From: Cryomorphaceae bacterium
GTDB lineage: Bacteria > Bacteroidota > Bacteroidia > Flavobacteriales > Crocinitomicaceae
Assembly (NCBI GenBank): GCA_021298235.1
Contig: JAJTDX010000120.1
Coordinates: forward strand, 1 to 5,717
Length of the DNA: 5,717 nt
Reading direction: 5' to 3'
Shown one piece after another: positions 1 to 5,717 of the stretch (position 1 is its first letter; each line of letters opens with the position of its first letter). The notes beneath the pieces are model-generated. The model saw nothing but the letters and a program-made list of their open reading frames with translations, made no database searches and had not been told where the DNA came from. The translations under genes were made by a program, and so were the position numbers.

Positions 1-99
1 ATACGGAGCTGTTCCGCCACTTGTTGTCATAAGGATTGTACCATCTGATCCGCCAGAGCAGAGGACATTAGTAGGAGTATTTCCAGAAGTAAGGAGAAG
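1..99 (-). repeat. SprB repeat unit 3, truncated by window edge
   Basis: Residues 727-759. The unit starts LLLTSGNTPTNVLCSGG and reaches the SGGTAPY block before the window ends. This shows that the array continues to the left; the total number of units is unknown. Confidence 0.85.
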
Positions 100-2277
100 A
101 GGCTGGGTTATGGTAAGAGAGGATGTTGAGGTACATCCATTTGCATCTGTTACTGTAACCGTGTAGTTTCCTGCAACAAGACCCGTAATAGTATAATTCC
201 CTCCTGATGTTGTAATTTCATTCCCTGCAGGGTTTCCACTAGAAGTGCCAATCCAGCTAACATTGTACGGAGCAGTTCCACCTGAAGCCGTAACAGAGGC
301 AGAACCATTCGAACCACCGTTACATGTAACATTTGAAGGCGTATTTGAACTTGTCAGGATTGTTGGTTGTGTTATACTTGCAGAGGAAGTAGCTGTACAC
401 CCATTAACATCTGTCACGGTAACTGTATATGTTCCAGGTGCTAAACCGGATATATCTTCAGCTGCAGAAACATAGCCACTTGGACCAGACCACGAATAAC
501 TACTAGTGGCATAAGCTGGACTTCCGGGTGTTACCGTTAAGTTAATCGAACCATTATTCGCTCCATTGCAATTGACATTTATTGGCGGGGACGTTAAAAC
601 AGATGTGAATTGAGTAAGATTTACCGTAACTGTTGCGGGAGTACTTGGACAACCTAGCGTGTTTGTGGGTGTAAGCGTGAGGGTCACCGTTCCTGTTGTT
701 CCTGCGGTCGGAGTCCACGTGGTCGACGTTCCGGGCAGAGCTCCAGATGTCACATTGGCATTACCGAAGGTACCCCCGGCAGAAGAAGACCACACACCTT
801 GATTGGTTTCAGTAACATAGCCTTGTAAATTGACAGTAGGCGTTGGAAAAAAACATGTTGTAACGGAAGGCGAAGTAATAAAAGATTCAATTTGAGTGTC
901 GTATTCAAAAACAGTGACTTGATCTGTCGCTGTTGCACAATTATTTGCATCTGTAACAGTAAGTGTGTATGTTCCAACCAACGACAGGTTGACAGTCTGT
1001 GTGGCATCGGTAGAAGTTGCCGTATAATTGAATCCGGTTGCTGCGCCGGAAACTCCTTGCCAGTTAAACGTGAAGGGCGGTGTTCCTCCCGTAACGGTAC
1101 CAATTGCAGCCACTGTTGTGCCCGGGGCTGCCCCTTGACAAATGGCCAAATCCGTGCCGGCATCCGTGAAGAGGTCTGGATAAATAGTAATTGTTGTGGT
1201 ATTGCACCACAGCACCGGGGGGGTATTGCTACAAACACTTCCTAATAATGGATATCCACAAACCTGATAAGATACAACGCTCGGGCTTCCCGTAACTGGA
1301 GTAACAACCACATCCTCCACACCTGCAGAGAGATTTCCTCCGTTTGCTGTGGTGGCATAAGGAACACCAGATATTCCATTGGCAGAACCACCTGAAAGGA
1401 GATTGTTCCATTGCCCATTAGTGCCGGGAGCAGTAGAATTCCATATGATAGATGCCGGATCAAGACCCTGAACACTCAAATCAATAAAACACCCTTCGGT
1501 AACACCTAAATCACCTGTCCCGGATGGAGTAGGATATGAGACCACTTCTATCAGGTAATCGTTTGCATTTCCTGGTCGACAAATCATAAATTCATGCGGT
1601 CCAACTCCTGATACGCAAATAATATCGCCCAGTCCGTAGGTTGTTCCAGGACCGGTGGCGCATGGCTCGTAAATAGTCAAGCTTCCCGATGGACCATCAA
1701 TAAAATTGAAGGAAATACCCTCACTGTTTGGGTTAAGAAAAAGCTCCAACAGATAACAGTTATTGTTTGTTGGTAGGTTACAACATTCTCCCTGTTGACC
1801 TACAAATTGGAGAACTATATTTGATGACGTATCTGCATTGGAGGAATAGTCAAAGTAATACTCCACAAGACCATTTGCAGTGGAGTAATTACAGTTTTGA
1901 AAATCATCGATTTGGCCCGGATCATTAGGTAAACAATCTACTGGAGCTGTAAACAAGCTGGTAACCGTCAAAGTGCATGCCGGATCATCTGTAAATGATG
2001 CCGTAACATTTACTGGAGCACCATTTGCTTCTAATGAGGTTAACGTAACTGTTTGAGGACTTCCAGTAGCGGCAAACGTTTGCCCGTTGACAACCAATGA
2101 GCCAAAACCGGCACTTCCCGAATATGTCACTGTAACCTGCTGAGAATAATAGTTTGTCAGGGGATTACAAGCTGATTGCGTTCCTGCCGTTATACCAGTA
2201 ATAGAGCACTGAGCATGTGAAATGCCAGAGTATCCTAGAAGGATTAACAAAAACAGATATAATTTACCAGCCTTCAT
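1..2277 (-). CDS. Large secreted SprB-repeat protein (adhesin/gliding-associated type), N-terminal 759 residues, C-terminus outside window
   Basis: One uninterrupted frame runs from the ATG at 2277 to the left edge with no stop. Residues 1-22 form a signal peptide (MKAGK start, hydrophobic core, cleavage likely at SHA|QC). Residues 24-115 resemble an Ig-like module common in secreted Bacteroidota proteins (VNGQTF, GSPQTVTL, LFTAP, closing Cys). Residues 116-250 form a Cys-rich module (ECCN at 164-167, GPHEFMICRPGN at 227-237). Residues 372-457 are PKD/SprB-like (DAGTDLAICQG, GTYTLTVTDANNC) and 462-557 another Ig-like stretch (GVWSSSAGG, LGCPSTPATV). From residue 558 come SprB repeats. Such proteins are usually exported by T9SS and act at the cell surface in adhesion or gliding, with a C-terminal sorting domain; that end is not visible, so the role is inferred. 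The protein is Thr/Ser/Gly/Asn-rich and Lys-poor. A candidate promoter lies just upstream, suggesting transcription separate from the genes before it. Confidence 0.9.
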   Translation of the reverse strand, partial: MKAGKLYLFLLILLGYSGISHAQCSITGITAGTQSACNPLTNYYSQQVTVTYSGSAGFGSLVVNGQTFAATGSPQTVTLTSLEANGAPVNVTASFTDDPACTLTVTSLFTAPVDCLPNDPGQIDDFQNCNYSTANGLVEYYFDYSSNADTSSNIVLQFVGQQGECCNLPTNNNCYLLELFLNPNSEGISFNFIDGPSGSLTIYEPCATGPGTTYGLGDIICVSGVGPHEFMICRPGNANDYLIEVVSYPTPSGTGDLGVTEGCFIDLSVQGLDPASIIWNSTAPGTNGQWNNLLSGGSANGISGVPYATTANGGNLSAGVEDVVVTPVTGSPSVVSYQVCGYPLLGSVCSNTPPVLWCNTTTITIYPDLFTDAGTDLAICQGAAPGTTVAAIGTVTGGTPPFTFNWQGVSGAATGFNYTATSTDATQTVNLSLVGTYTLTVTDANNCATATDQVTVFEYDTQIESFITSPSVTTCFFPTPTVNLQGYVTETNQGVWSSSAGGTFGNANVTSGALPGTSTTWTPTAGTTGTVTLTLTPTNTLGCPSTPATVTVNLTQFTSVLTSPPINVNCNGANNGSINLTVTPGSPAYATSSYSWSGPSGYVSAAEDISGLAPGTYTVTVTDVNGCTATSSASITQPTILTSSNTPSNVTCNGGSNGSASVTASGGTAPYNVSWIGTSSGNPAGNEITTSGGNYTITGLVAGNYTVTVTDANGCTSTSSLTITQPLLLTSGNTPTNVLCSGGSDGTILMTTSGGTAPY
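100..363 (-). repeat. SprB repeat unit 2 (protein-level tandem repeat)
   Basis: Residues 639-726, 88 residues. Hallmarks are NVTCNGGSNGSASV, SGGTAPYNVSW, GLVAGNYTVTVTDANGC and the closing TITQP. It is about seven residues longer than unit 1 because of an insertion around residues 678-694 (GTSSGNPAGNEITTSGG). The spacing of NVTC and NGC cysteines is typical of the family. Confidence 0.88.
364..606 (-). repeat. SprB repeat unit 1 (protein-level tandem repeat)
   Basis: Residues 558-638 of the large surface protein, 81 residues. The unit shows the SprB pattern: an early VNCNGANNGS block, then YSWSGPSGY, then GLAPGTYTVTVTDVNGC, closing with SITQP. It lacks the GGTAPY block seen in the next two units, having TPGSPAY at that place. 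DNA identity to unit 2 is limited by many synonymous changes, so the duplication is not recent. Confidence 0.85.
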
Positions 2278-2369
2278 TCAATGAATTATCATTAAAAAAC
2301 AAAAGTTAAAGCTACACACTGTAGACGAGTTTATCAACACTTGGTTGCCTTTATTAACGATTTACAAAG
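2278..2369. other. Intergenic gap between tspO and the SprB-repeat gene
   Basis: This 92-base AT-rich stretch is the only sizeable non-coding DNA in the window. It holds the candidate promoter for the SprB-repeat gene. I see no strong GC-rich hairpin with a T-run that would end transcription after tspO, so some read-through from the four-gene operon into the repeat gene remains possible. Confidence 0.6.
2307..2337 (-). promoter_or_regulatory. Candidate Bacteroidota-type promoter for the SprB-repeat gene
   Basis: On the minus strand, TTG (2337-2335) is followed after 20 bases by TAGCTTTA (2314-2307). This matches the Bacteroidota consensus TTG-N17-23-TAnnTTTG except for the last base of the -7 box. 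Transcription would start near 2300, leaving a leader of roughly 20-25 bases before the ATG at 2277, in an AT-rich stretch with no clear Shine-Dalgarno. A perfect TAnnTTTG (TAACTTTG, 2372-2365) also exists farther upstream but has no TTG at the right distance. Short motifs in AT-rich DNA can arise by chance. Confidence 0.35.
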
Positions 2370-2816
2370 TTAATTTTTCAATAGTACATACCCATTAAGC
2401 GAAATTGCAATGAGCAACCACAATAAATAAGGCATAAGAAAAACCAAACGGTAGCCTTTAACAATGAATAAATTGATCAGTAAAACCCCAAATAATATTG
2501 TGATTTCGATGAATGACATAAACGTAAGATGATACTTAAAAAATAATGGATTCCAAAGGATATTCAGAAACCATTGCGCAACAAATAAAAGCAGAAAAAC
2601 GAATTTATCATTTGACTTGAATGATACTGTTAAAAAGACACTGTAACTTACCATTATAAACGTCCATGCGGCCCCAAAAACCCAACCCGGAGGAGTCCAC
2701 GGGGCTTTATTCAATGCTTGGTACCATTCATTTTCTCCGGGGTTCGACCCCATTAAAAAAGCCCCCAAACCGAGGGCTCCGAAATTCAGAATGAGAAAAA
2801 CTACAAATCTGATCAT
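2370..2816 (-). CDS. tspO: TspO/MBR family (tryptophan-rich sensory protein / translocator protein homologue)
   Basis: 148 residues, close to the usual 150-160 of the family, with five predicted membrane helices. Family signatures are all present: W31-Y32 then LNKAPWTPPGWVFGAAWT at 35-52 (loop 1 and helix 2), Q81-W-F-L-N85-x-x-W88-N-P-L-F-F93 in helix 3, and P129-Y-L-L-W133 followed by A137 and L140-N141 in helix 5. TspO proteins sit in the bacterial inner membrane and bind tetrapyrroles and, in some homologues, sterols; they are linked to porphyrin handling and stress responses, but the native bacterial function is unsettled. The start codon overlaps the stop of the upstream esterase gene (ATGA, 2816-2813) with no visible Shine-Dalgarno, so translation is probably coupled. 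It is the last gene of the apparent operon; 92 bases separate it from the next gene. Confidence 0.93.
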   Translation of the reverse strand: MIRFVVFLILNFGALGLGAFLMGSNPGENEWYQALNKAPWTPPGWVFGAAWTFIMVSYSVFLTVSFKSNDKFVFLLLFVAQWFLNILWNPLFFKYHLTFMSFIEITILFGVLLINLFIVKGYRLVFLMPYLLWLLIAISLNGYVLLKN

Positions 2817-4117
2817 TCAATTATGAGTTTTTTAGTGATGCTTTTGCCTCCGTTCTCAGACAGTCGAACCAAATAATTTCCAGAATTCAATGTGTTTGAT
2901 AAAAGCATTGCTTTGTCTCCATAGACAATTGTTTCCAGAACTATTCTCCCCATCACGTCCAAAACTTGAATGTTCATAGTTGTTTTTACACCCCAATTCA
3001 AATGGATTTCTGTTTTCGCCGGGTTCGGATAAACTTCCATTCCATAAATAGTTTGCTCAGTAAGTGATGTCGTTGATGAACAAACCTCATTTACAGGAGT
3101 TCCATCACAATAATTGATTGCATAAAGTGTTGCGGATTCCAACCACGCATTTTCAGGCTGGAGAGCTGGGTCGGTGCATCCTAGACGATCAAGCATAAAA
3201 TCGCGGAAAAAATTAATCGTTGTGTCCATGTAAGCAGCGTTGCCAACATACGGTACATGGGGTGCATTTGCGAAGGTGAAGAATTTATTTTCCACTCCTA
3301 CCGCACATGCTCTTTCATGGACCATTCTACTTCCGTCCAAATACATTAAAGGTGTACCGGGATTCACAATACCACGGTTGTATTTTACCGTCCCATCATC
3401 GGTTCCATGCACTGAACAAACGGGAACATCTCCGGCTTCCAACCAGCTGTAACGCGCCAGAGCTCCACATCCATTCAACACCCCTTTAACAGTAGTGGAA
3501 TAGCCCGGATTTCCACTGTTACCCTCAAGTCCGCCTAAGTTTGTAATGGTGCTTGCGCTTAGGTAATCTGATACCTCACATTCCTGATCGAGGTATGCCA
3601 CATGAAGAGAGGTAATTGCACCAGCAGAGCTTCCACCCACGTACACGTGATTCGTATCGATCTTGTAGGTATTGGTTGTTGAACGATCCTTGTAGAAAAA
3701 TCGAATGGCTGCTTTTAAATCCTGTACCGCACGAACAACAGCTTTCACCGCATTAGCAGAATCAATCGGGAAAAACCCCAGACGGTAGTCAATACTTGCG
3801 CAAACATATCCCTTCTTCGCAAAATCCTGTGACCATGCCAATACATCCGGATCTGTTTTCGAACCACCGATAAAGCTTCCGCCATGGACCCAAAGAATAA
3901 GGGGTCTTTTAGTTGCCGTATCACCTTGTGGTTCATAAATATCCATTTTCAATACAGTATTAGAACCACTCCATGAAGTATTCTGCCCATAAGTTACATT
4001 GCTCGTGGTAGTTATTGTAGAATACACATTTGAGGCATACCTGCCATTGGCACAGGGATTCTGAGCAAACACGGCTCCTGTGATAACCAGAGATAGAACT
4101 AAGTAGATGTTTTTCAT
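2813..4117 (-). CDS. Secreted alpha/beta-hydrolase (carboxylesterase-like) with T9SS type A sorting domain
   Basis: 434 residues from the chosen ATG at 4117. An in-frame ATG at 4153 would add 12 residues, overlap the previous gene by 20 bases and put polar residues before the signal peptide; starting at MKNIYLVLSLVITG gives a normal signal peptide with cleavage near FA|QN (residues 18-19). The hydrolase domain covers about 45-312: strand and oxyanion segment LILWVHGGSF (73-82, HGGS), ASIDYRLG (107-114), nucleophile elbow GGSSAGA with Ser164, acid HGTDDGT with Asp240 or Asp241, and His287 in APHVPY. It fits carboxylesterase/BD-FAE-like esterases; the substrate cannot be told. Cysteines at 314, 337 and 346 lie in the linker. 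The C-terminal sorting domain predicts export through T9SS and attachment to, or release from, the cell surface. The gene lies 16 bases after the SGNH lipoprotein gene and shares ATGA with tspO. Confidence 0.9.
   Translation of the reverse strand: MKNIYLVLSLVITGAVFAQNPCANGRYASNVYSTITTTSNVTYGQNTSWSGSNTVLKMDIYEPQGDTATKRPLILWVHGGSFIGGSKTDPDVLAWSQDFAKKGYVCASIDYRLGFFPIDSANAVKAVVRAVQDLKAAIRFFYKDRSTTNTYKIDTNHVYVGGSSAGAITSLHVAYLDQECEVSDYLSASTITNLGGLEGNSGNPGYSTTVKGVLNGCGALARYSWLEAGDVPVCSVHGTDDGTVKYNRGIVNPGTPLMYLDGSRMVHERACAVGVENKFFTFANAPHVPYVGNAAYMDTTINFFRDFMLDRLGCTDPALQPENAWLESATLYAINYCDGTPVNEVCSSTTSLTEQTIYGMEVYPNPAKTEIHLNWGVKTTMNIQVLDVMGRIVLETIVYGDKAMLLSNTLNSGNYLVRLSENGGKSITKKLIIE
2816..3049 (-). 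other. T9SS type A C-terminal sorting domain of the esterase
   Basis: Residues 357-434 of the esterase. It has the hallmark VYPNPA (362-367), a middle strand MNIQVLDVMGRIVLE (381-395), LNSGNYLVRLS (410-420) and the terminal TKKLIIE. This is the standard Por-secretion/T9SS type A pattern, which is removed after outer-membrane passage in known cases. Confidence 0.92.
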
Positions 4118-4133
4118 GATTCTTAGATTAAAA

Positions 4134-5447
4134 TTAAGGGAATATCGGACCATTGAATTCCATTGGATTCAAGATCGGGATTTTAGACTTGTATTTCAAA
4201 TTCATCGCAGTAAAAAATGCATTTGCCAAAAGTGCATTTCCGCGAGCATTTAATTGGATGCCATCCAGAGAATACGCGCCCCCGGAAACAAATTTTGAGC
4301 TCATAGTTACCCCGTTATATACAAAGCCGTCACTCAAGGAGGTGTAAAACTCCTCCGATTCGACCAATGCAAGGTTAAATTGATCTGATAGGGAACGAAT
4401 GGCGGCATTGTAATTTTTAATTTGAGCTCGCAGCACATTCAACTCTAAATGATCCAAAACAAATTCATCTCTAAAAGGATAGAGCACACCCATCTGATGG
4501 CACTTCACCGAGTCAAGCGCAATCGCCAATGAAAGTAATTCTCCCGGCATTGCTTGTCTGACAGCCACAAAATTAGCAGTAGAATCCACTACCATAAATG
4601 GGTTGTTGCCGTAATCAAAATAATACCCTAAAGGATTGTAAATATTATTGAGTAACGTGAGGTCATCTGCATTTTCAGAAGTTAGCGCAAGTCCATTGTA
4701 TGGAATAGTCGTGAAATAAGGCATTTTTGTAACATCCGGCAAGGTAGCAATCACACCTTTAGCTCCATTCGACGTAAGAGTCGATAATACAGCCTCGTAA
4801 GCGGAGGAGAACTCTGCAGTGGAAGGCAGTACACCGAGAGTTGCCCCCGATTTTGCATACGCGATAAGCTCATCCAATCCTGCAAAAAGGGCGAAAAACG
4901 TTGGGTCTGCGCTTAACGCATCGTCGATTATTGACGCTGTAGCTGAAGATGCAAAACGCGAAAAGAAAGCATTACTTGCTGAAAGCCCCTGTAGTTGAAG
5001 TTGATCCAAGCGCACTCCTGGCACGCCATAGTTGCCAAAATGAGAAGAGCTTGAGTAAAGTAATTCATTCCAGATAGATAGATCACCAGTTGAAGCTTTG
5101 CGTACAGGAGAAAGAGAAGAAGTTCCCTCGCAGTCCGTTTTGTATCCTAATTGAAGCACGGACAGGCCCGTCAAGCTCACACCAACAGAGGATTCAGAAA
5201 CCAATGGTTGATTGAATGTTCCGCCCCCTACTTTTGAGAGCTGTCCTGCGATGAGCGCAGCAAGTGAATTTTCCTGACCATCGAATGTGAGCGCATCATC
5301 GCTGTATCCTGCTACCTGGGAGCCTCCGATCATAACGAAGCGAGCGGGATCAATCTCTCCGGCACTGATTTCAGGGGATTCATATTTGGGCTTACACGAA
5401 ACCGCCATCCCAAGAATAACCAATGCGAGTAAACTTTTTCTTACCAT
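4134..5447 (-). CDS. SGNH/GDSL hydrolase-family lipoprotein, probably catalytically degenerate
   Basis: 437 residues. A lipoprotein signal (MVRKSLLALVILGMAVSC, lipid-modified Cys18) predicts membrane anchoring. The fold is recognised by its similarity to the Bacteroidota SGNH lipoprotein family often found beside OmpP1/FadL genes: block I is GGSQVAGYSDD (41-51) with Ser43 in the nucleophile place, block II NYGVPG (139-144), then FSRFASSATASIIDDAL (162-178), a block III equivalent FALFAGLDELIAYAKSG (185-201), and block V SLDGIQLNARGNALLANAF (393-411). Relatives have GNND-like and DGxH motifs; here the Asn position reads Asp192 and the His position Gln398 (codon 4256-4254), so hydrolysis is doubtful although Ser43 remains. 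The start overlaps the barrel stop by 7 bases (ATGGTAA) without a Shine-Dalgarno, indicating coupled translation. A joint role with the barrel in handling hydrophobic substrates is inferred. Confidence 0.83.
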   Translation of the reverse strand: MVRKSLLALVILGMAVSCKPKYESPEISAGEIDPARFVMIGGSQVAGYSDDALTFDGQENSLAALIAGQLSKVGGGTFNQPLVSESSVGVSLTGLSVLQLGYKTDCEGTSSLSPVRKASTGDLSIWNELLYSSSSHFGNYGVPGVRLDQLQLQGLSASNAFFSRFASSATASIIDDALSADPTFFALFAGLDELIAYAKSGATLGVLPSTAEFSSAYEAVLSTLTSNGAKGVIATLPDVTKMPYFTTIPYNGLALTSENADDLTLLNNIYNPLGYYFDYGNNPFMVVDSTANFVAVRQAMPGELLSLAIALDSVKCHQMGVLYPFRDEFVLDHLELNVLRAQIKNYNAAIRSLSDQFNLALVESEEFYTSLSDGFVYNGVTMSSKFVSGGAYSLDGIQLNARGNALLANAFFTAMNLKYKSKIPILNPMEFNGPIFP

Positions 5448-5717
5448 GTGTAAACCAATGAAAATCCCGGGGCAATTGCCTTTGTAGTAAACGTTCCTGC
5501 TAAATTCGTTTCAAGATTCCGATCGCCCCGCTTGAGTTGCGTGTAGTACACTGAAACATCCATAGAGAAATGGGCTCCAAAACGATAAGTCCATCCAAGT
5601 GTTCCATAAAACCGGTTTTTGTCGGGTGTTTCCGGAGTGACGTATCCATTCTGAACAGGTGAATACCCAAAGCCTCCCCCAATTCTTATGTCCATTTCAT
5701 CAAATAATTCGTAGGAC
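5441..5717 (-). CDS. OmpP1/FadL/TodX-family outer-membrane transport protein, C-terminal fragment
   Basis: The frame is open to the right edge, so only the last 91 residues are present (starting SYELFDEMDIRIGGG); the true start is outside the window. The segment shows the final beta-strands of a FadL-type barrel: IRIGGGFGYSPVQNG, then the loop TPETPDKNRFYG (families have a similar PD-x-x-R element before a G-rich strand), LGWTYRFG, FSMDVSVYYTQL, and a last strand GFSLVYTW ending in an aromatic residue as expected for BAM-assembled porins. FadL homologues let fatty acids or other hydrophobic compounds cross the outer membrane. Its stop codon lies inside the first codons of the SGNH lipoprotein gene, a pairing common in Bacteroidota. 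The family call rests on only this fragment. Confidence 0.78.
   Translation of the reverse strand, partial: SYELFDEMDIRIGGGFGYSPVQNGYVTPETPDKNRFYGTLGWTYRFGAHFSMDVSVYYTQLKRGDRNLETNLAGTFTTKAIAPGFSLVYTW

Noticed and set aside
1..606. CRISPR-like or recent direct DNA repeats at the left end
   Set aside because: The repetition is at protein level (SprB units); the DNA copies differ at many synonymous positions and there are no short identical repeats with regular spacers.
750..1238. A 162-codon minus-strand open frame in another phase
   Set aside because: It lies wholly inside the SprB-repeat gene, whose own frame is continuous and gives recognisable domains; this one has a low-complexity Leu/Gln/Pro composition and no domain.
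892..1245. A 117-codon plus-strand open frame encoding a Cys-rich protein
   Set aside because: It is antisense to the SprB-repeat gene; the cysteines come from reverse-complemented Thr/Ala codons, and no start signal or family resemblance is visible.
2346..2370. Possible terminator hairpin after tspO (CTTTGTAA / TTAATAAAG)
   Set aside because: The stem is short, AT-only in most pairs, contains mismatches and is not followed by a T-run, so it would not be a convincing intrinsic terminator.
3240..3489. Two short plus-strand open frames opposite the esterase
   Set aside because: They are antisense to the conserved hydrolase domain and show no independent coding signature.
4118..4175. Internal promoter before the esterase (TAATTTTA near 4135)
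   Set aside because: The nearest upstream TTG is about 33 bases away, outside the accepted spacing, and the genes are separated by only 16 bases.

Overview
The window looks like chromosomal DNA of a Bacteroidota bacterium, probably of the order Flavobacteriales and possibly Fluviicola/Crocinitomicaceae-like. The evidence is a large secreted protein with SprB-type repeats, an esterase with a C-terminal type IX secretion (T9SS) sorting domain, a FadL/OmpP1 barrel followed by an SGNH-type lipoprotein, AT-rich start regions without clear Shine-Dalgarno sequences, and moderate GC content. The genus is a guess from protein style. Every supported gene lies on the minus strand, so transcription runs from the right edge towards the left edge. 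I see no RNA genes, CRISPR arrays, insertion sequences or other mobile elements.

Right part (5717 down to 2370): four tightly packed genes that look like one operon. First comes the C-terminal end of an OmpP1/FadL-type outer-membrane transport barrel, cut by the window edge. It overlaps by 7 bases a lipoprotein of the SGNH-hydrolase family, in which the expected catalytic His and Asn positions appear to be replaced. After 16 bases follows a secreted alpha/beta-hydrolase (carboxylesterase-like) with an intact Ser-Asp-His set and a T9SS type A sorting domain. Its stop codon overlaps (ATGA) the start of a TspO/MBR membrane protein. Together they could form a cell-envelope module for hydrophobic substrates: surface esterase, outer-membrane entry channel, accessory lipoprotein and inner-membrane binding protein. 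That joint role is inference from gene order.

Middle (2369 down to 2278): a 92-base AT-rich gap with a plausible Bacteroidota-type promoter for the next gene and no convincing terminator.

Left part (2277 down to 1): the first 759 codons of a large secreted protein that runs out of the window. It has a signal peptide, an N-terminal Ig-like module common in secreted Bacteroidota proteins, a Cys-rich module, PKD/Ig-like modules, and then tandem SprB repeats, the third cut by the window edge. It is probably a T9SS-exported surface adhesin or gliding-associated protein, but the C-terminal domain that would prove this is outside the window.

Overall the region looks like ordinary core or envelope sequence. 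The points most worth checking are the apparently inactive SGNH lipoprotein and the coupling of a secreted esterase to TspO.
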